Shown here in pieces: positions 13,501 to 13,722 of a stretch of DNA of 13,722 bases (positions within the stretch are counted from its first letter, which is position 1; every line of letters starts with the position of its first letter). A program made the position numbers and the translations under genes. The notes beneath the pieces are model-generated. The model had not been told where the DNA came from and searched no databases. It saw only the letters and a list, made by a program, of their open reading frames with translations. This DNA is from CADEFQ01 sp035342635 (lineage in GTDB: Bacteria > Pseudomonadota > Gammaproteobacteria > Steroidobacterales > Steroidobacteraceae), in the NCBI GenBank assembly GCA_035342635.1, contig DAOQXO010000070.1, positions 1 to 13,722 on the forward strand, given 5' to 3'.

Positions 13501-13722
13501 CCTTCATCGGCCTGATCCTGCTCGCGGGCATCGTCGTCAACAACGCAATCGTACTGCTCGATGCCGTCAACCAGGCGCGCGCGCGCGGCCTGACCCGCCA
13601 CGATGCGCTGGTGCTGGCCGGGCGCACGCGCCTGCGCCCGATTCTGATCACGAGCGTCAGCACGATCCTCGGCCTCGTGCCGATGGCGATCGGCCTCGGC
13701 GAGGGCGCCGAGGTGCGCCGGC
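10530..13722 (+). CDS. RND efflux permease (AcrB/SwrC-like), 3' end cut by window edge
   Basis: An inner-membrane proton-driven exporter, open from the ATG at 10530 to the edge (1064 residues seen). It stops in transmembrane segment 11, probably 60-80 residues short of the end. TM1 lies near residues 12-30, followed by the conserved LPDLSYPTLTIRTELPGAAP of the first porter domain. TM4 has GMLIDNSVVILEAI (D405-N406) and TM10 has GIVVNNAIVLLDAVNQ (N1004). AcrB has D407-D408 and K940 at these places, so one aspartate and the lysine are asparagine, as in the SwrC-like branch. The linker between TM6 and TM7 (about residues 490-605) is some 75 residues longer than in AcrB and includes extra hydrophobic stretches (FAWLAWPLRLLLVTLI and AGAVGALCGLVLAPAM). 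The ribosome binding site is only a run of Gs at 10520-10524. It works with the adaptor immediately upstream. Confidence 0.92.
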   Translation, partial: MRIVDLALRRRVTIAMATVAVALFGAVSLSRLKVNLLPDLSYPTLTIRTELPGAAPLEVENLITRPIEEAAGTIRNVRSVRSVSRSGQADVVLEFAWGTDMDFAGIEVRERLDLLQLPTDAERPLLLRFDPSTEPVLRLAFVDLAEGSAASSERLKTLRRYADDRLKPELEATEGSAAVKVSGGFEDEIRILVDQERLAQLKLDVASVAARIGAENVNLSGGRLEQGTQRFLVRTLNEFQSLEEMSSAVIATVEGRPVYLRDIAQVEHGYKDRTAITRLDGRECVELAVYKEGDANTVLLAETVRARLATLQKSLPPETKLQTVYDQSQFIANSVSEVSDAAIWGGLLSVIVLYLFLRDARATLVAGIVIPVTVIGIFVLMYGFDLTLNIMSLGGIALSVGMLIDNSVVILEAISRKREAGMPAVQAAREGTAEVAMAVTASTLTTVAVFFPMVFVSGIAGQLFRDQALTVTFAQLLSLLASLTLVPMMAAWRANDGERRVPRDELRAELAERGAIFAGRLREIVRALRPGEFGRAPAARGLRRIFAWLAWPLRLLLVTLIRLARALAGAVGALCGLVLAPAMHVTQRGFAALERLYPASLEWSLRHRSAVLGVAISLLAITGLILVRLPTELIPQLAQGEFNVKLRLPAGSPLDSTDRVLRAALSAAVDLPGLDHAYAVAGTGNRLDANPVDSGENIGEMSIRLRQPAGPREEAAAMAQLRSALDALPGVQYEFSRPALFTLSTPLEVVLSGYELERLQSAAAAVHARMAASGAFTDLRSSIEGGHPEIQILFDQDRASRLGLEVRTIADSVVSSLRGDVATRYQLRDRKIDVLVRSVDTRSASIEEVRNLIVNPGAEKPVTLAAVADVRLAIGPAEIRRAGQERVALLSAAPAQGNLGAATAIANEILATTPLPAGITYGVTGQSEEMQQSFRSLLMAFALAVFLVYLVMASQFESLLHPFVILFTIPMGLIGAVWGLAVTGTTINAVAFIGLILLAGIVVNNAIVLLDAVNQARARGLTRHDALVLAGRTRLRPILITSVSTILGLVPMAIGLGEGAEVRR

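Overview
The window is GC-rich DNA (roughly two thirds G+C by eye, strong G/C preference at third codon positions) from a Gram-negative bacterium. It carries a tail-specific periplasmic protease, a lipobox-bearing membrane-fusion lipoprotein, an RND pump and a GnnA-like sugar-nucleotide oxidoreductase. That set suggests Pseudomonadota, most likely a gammaproteobacterium of the Xanthomonadales/Steroidobacterales/Nevskiales type. The taxon is an inference; no rRNA or tRNA is present. I see no insertion sequence, prophage, CRISPR array or toxin-antitoxin pair.

Minus-strand block (6096 down to 205): seven or eight closely spaced genes read leftwards. In order these are a Gfo/Idh/MocA oxidoreductase, a DsbA/FrnE-like thioredoxin-fold protein, N-carbamoylputrescine amidase (AguB), a DUF1428 protein, a class I SAM methyltransferase, a tandem-CBS protein, a nitrilase and a six-helix membrane protein. 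The last three are joined by 4-base stop/start overlaps using GTG and TTG starts, so they are probably translationally coupled. The block looks like small-molecule metabolism (nitrile/amide hydrolysis, polyamine catabolism, methylation) with accessory proteins. No single pathway can be named from the sequence.

Middle (6117-7108): two small plus-strand genes (a two-helix membrane protein and a 70-residue soluble protein) converge on a minus-strand three- to four-helix membrane protein. Very GC-rich hairpins lie between the convergent ends. The divergent starts at 6096/6117 are only 20 bases apart and sit in a perfect dyad. A CRP-like palindrome follows the first small gene.

Right (7212-13722, plus strand): prc (C-terminal processing protease), then a two-gene efflux unit of a periplasmic adaptor lipoprotein and an RND permease cut by the window edge. 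Between prc and the adaptor is the most striking non-coding element: a perfect 17-bp-arm palindrome (9321-9356) containing the -35 box of a good sigma70-type promoter. It looks like the operator of an efflux repressor encoded elsewhere.

I found no convincing new multi-gene system. The best leads are the 9321-9356 palindrome, the symmetric divergent start at 6094-6119, and the unusual central insertion and proton-relay residues of the RND pump.
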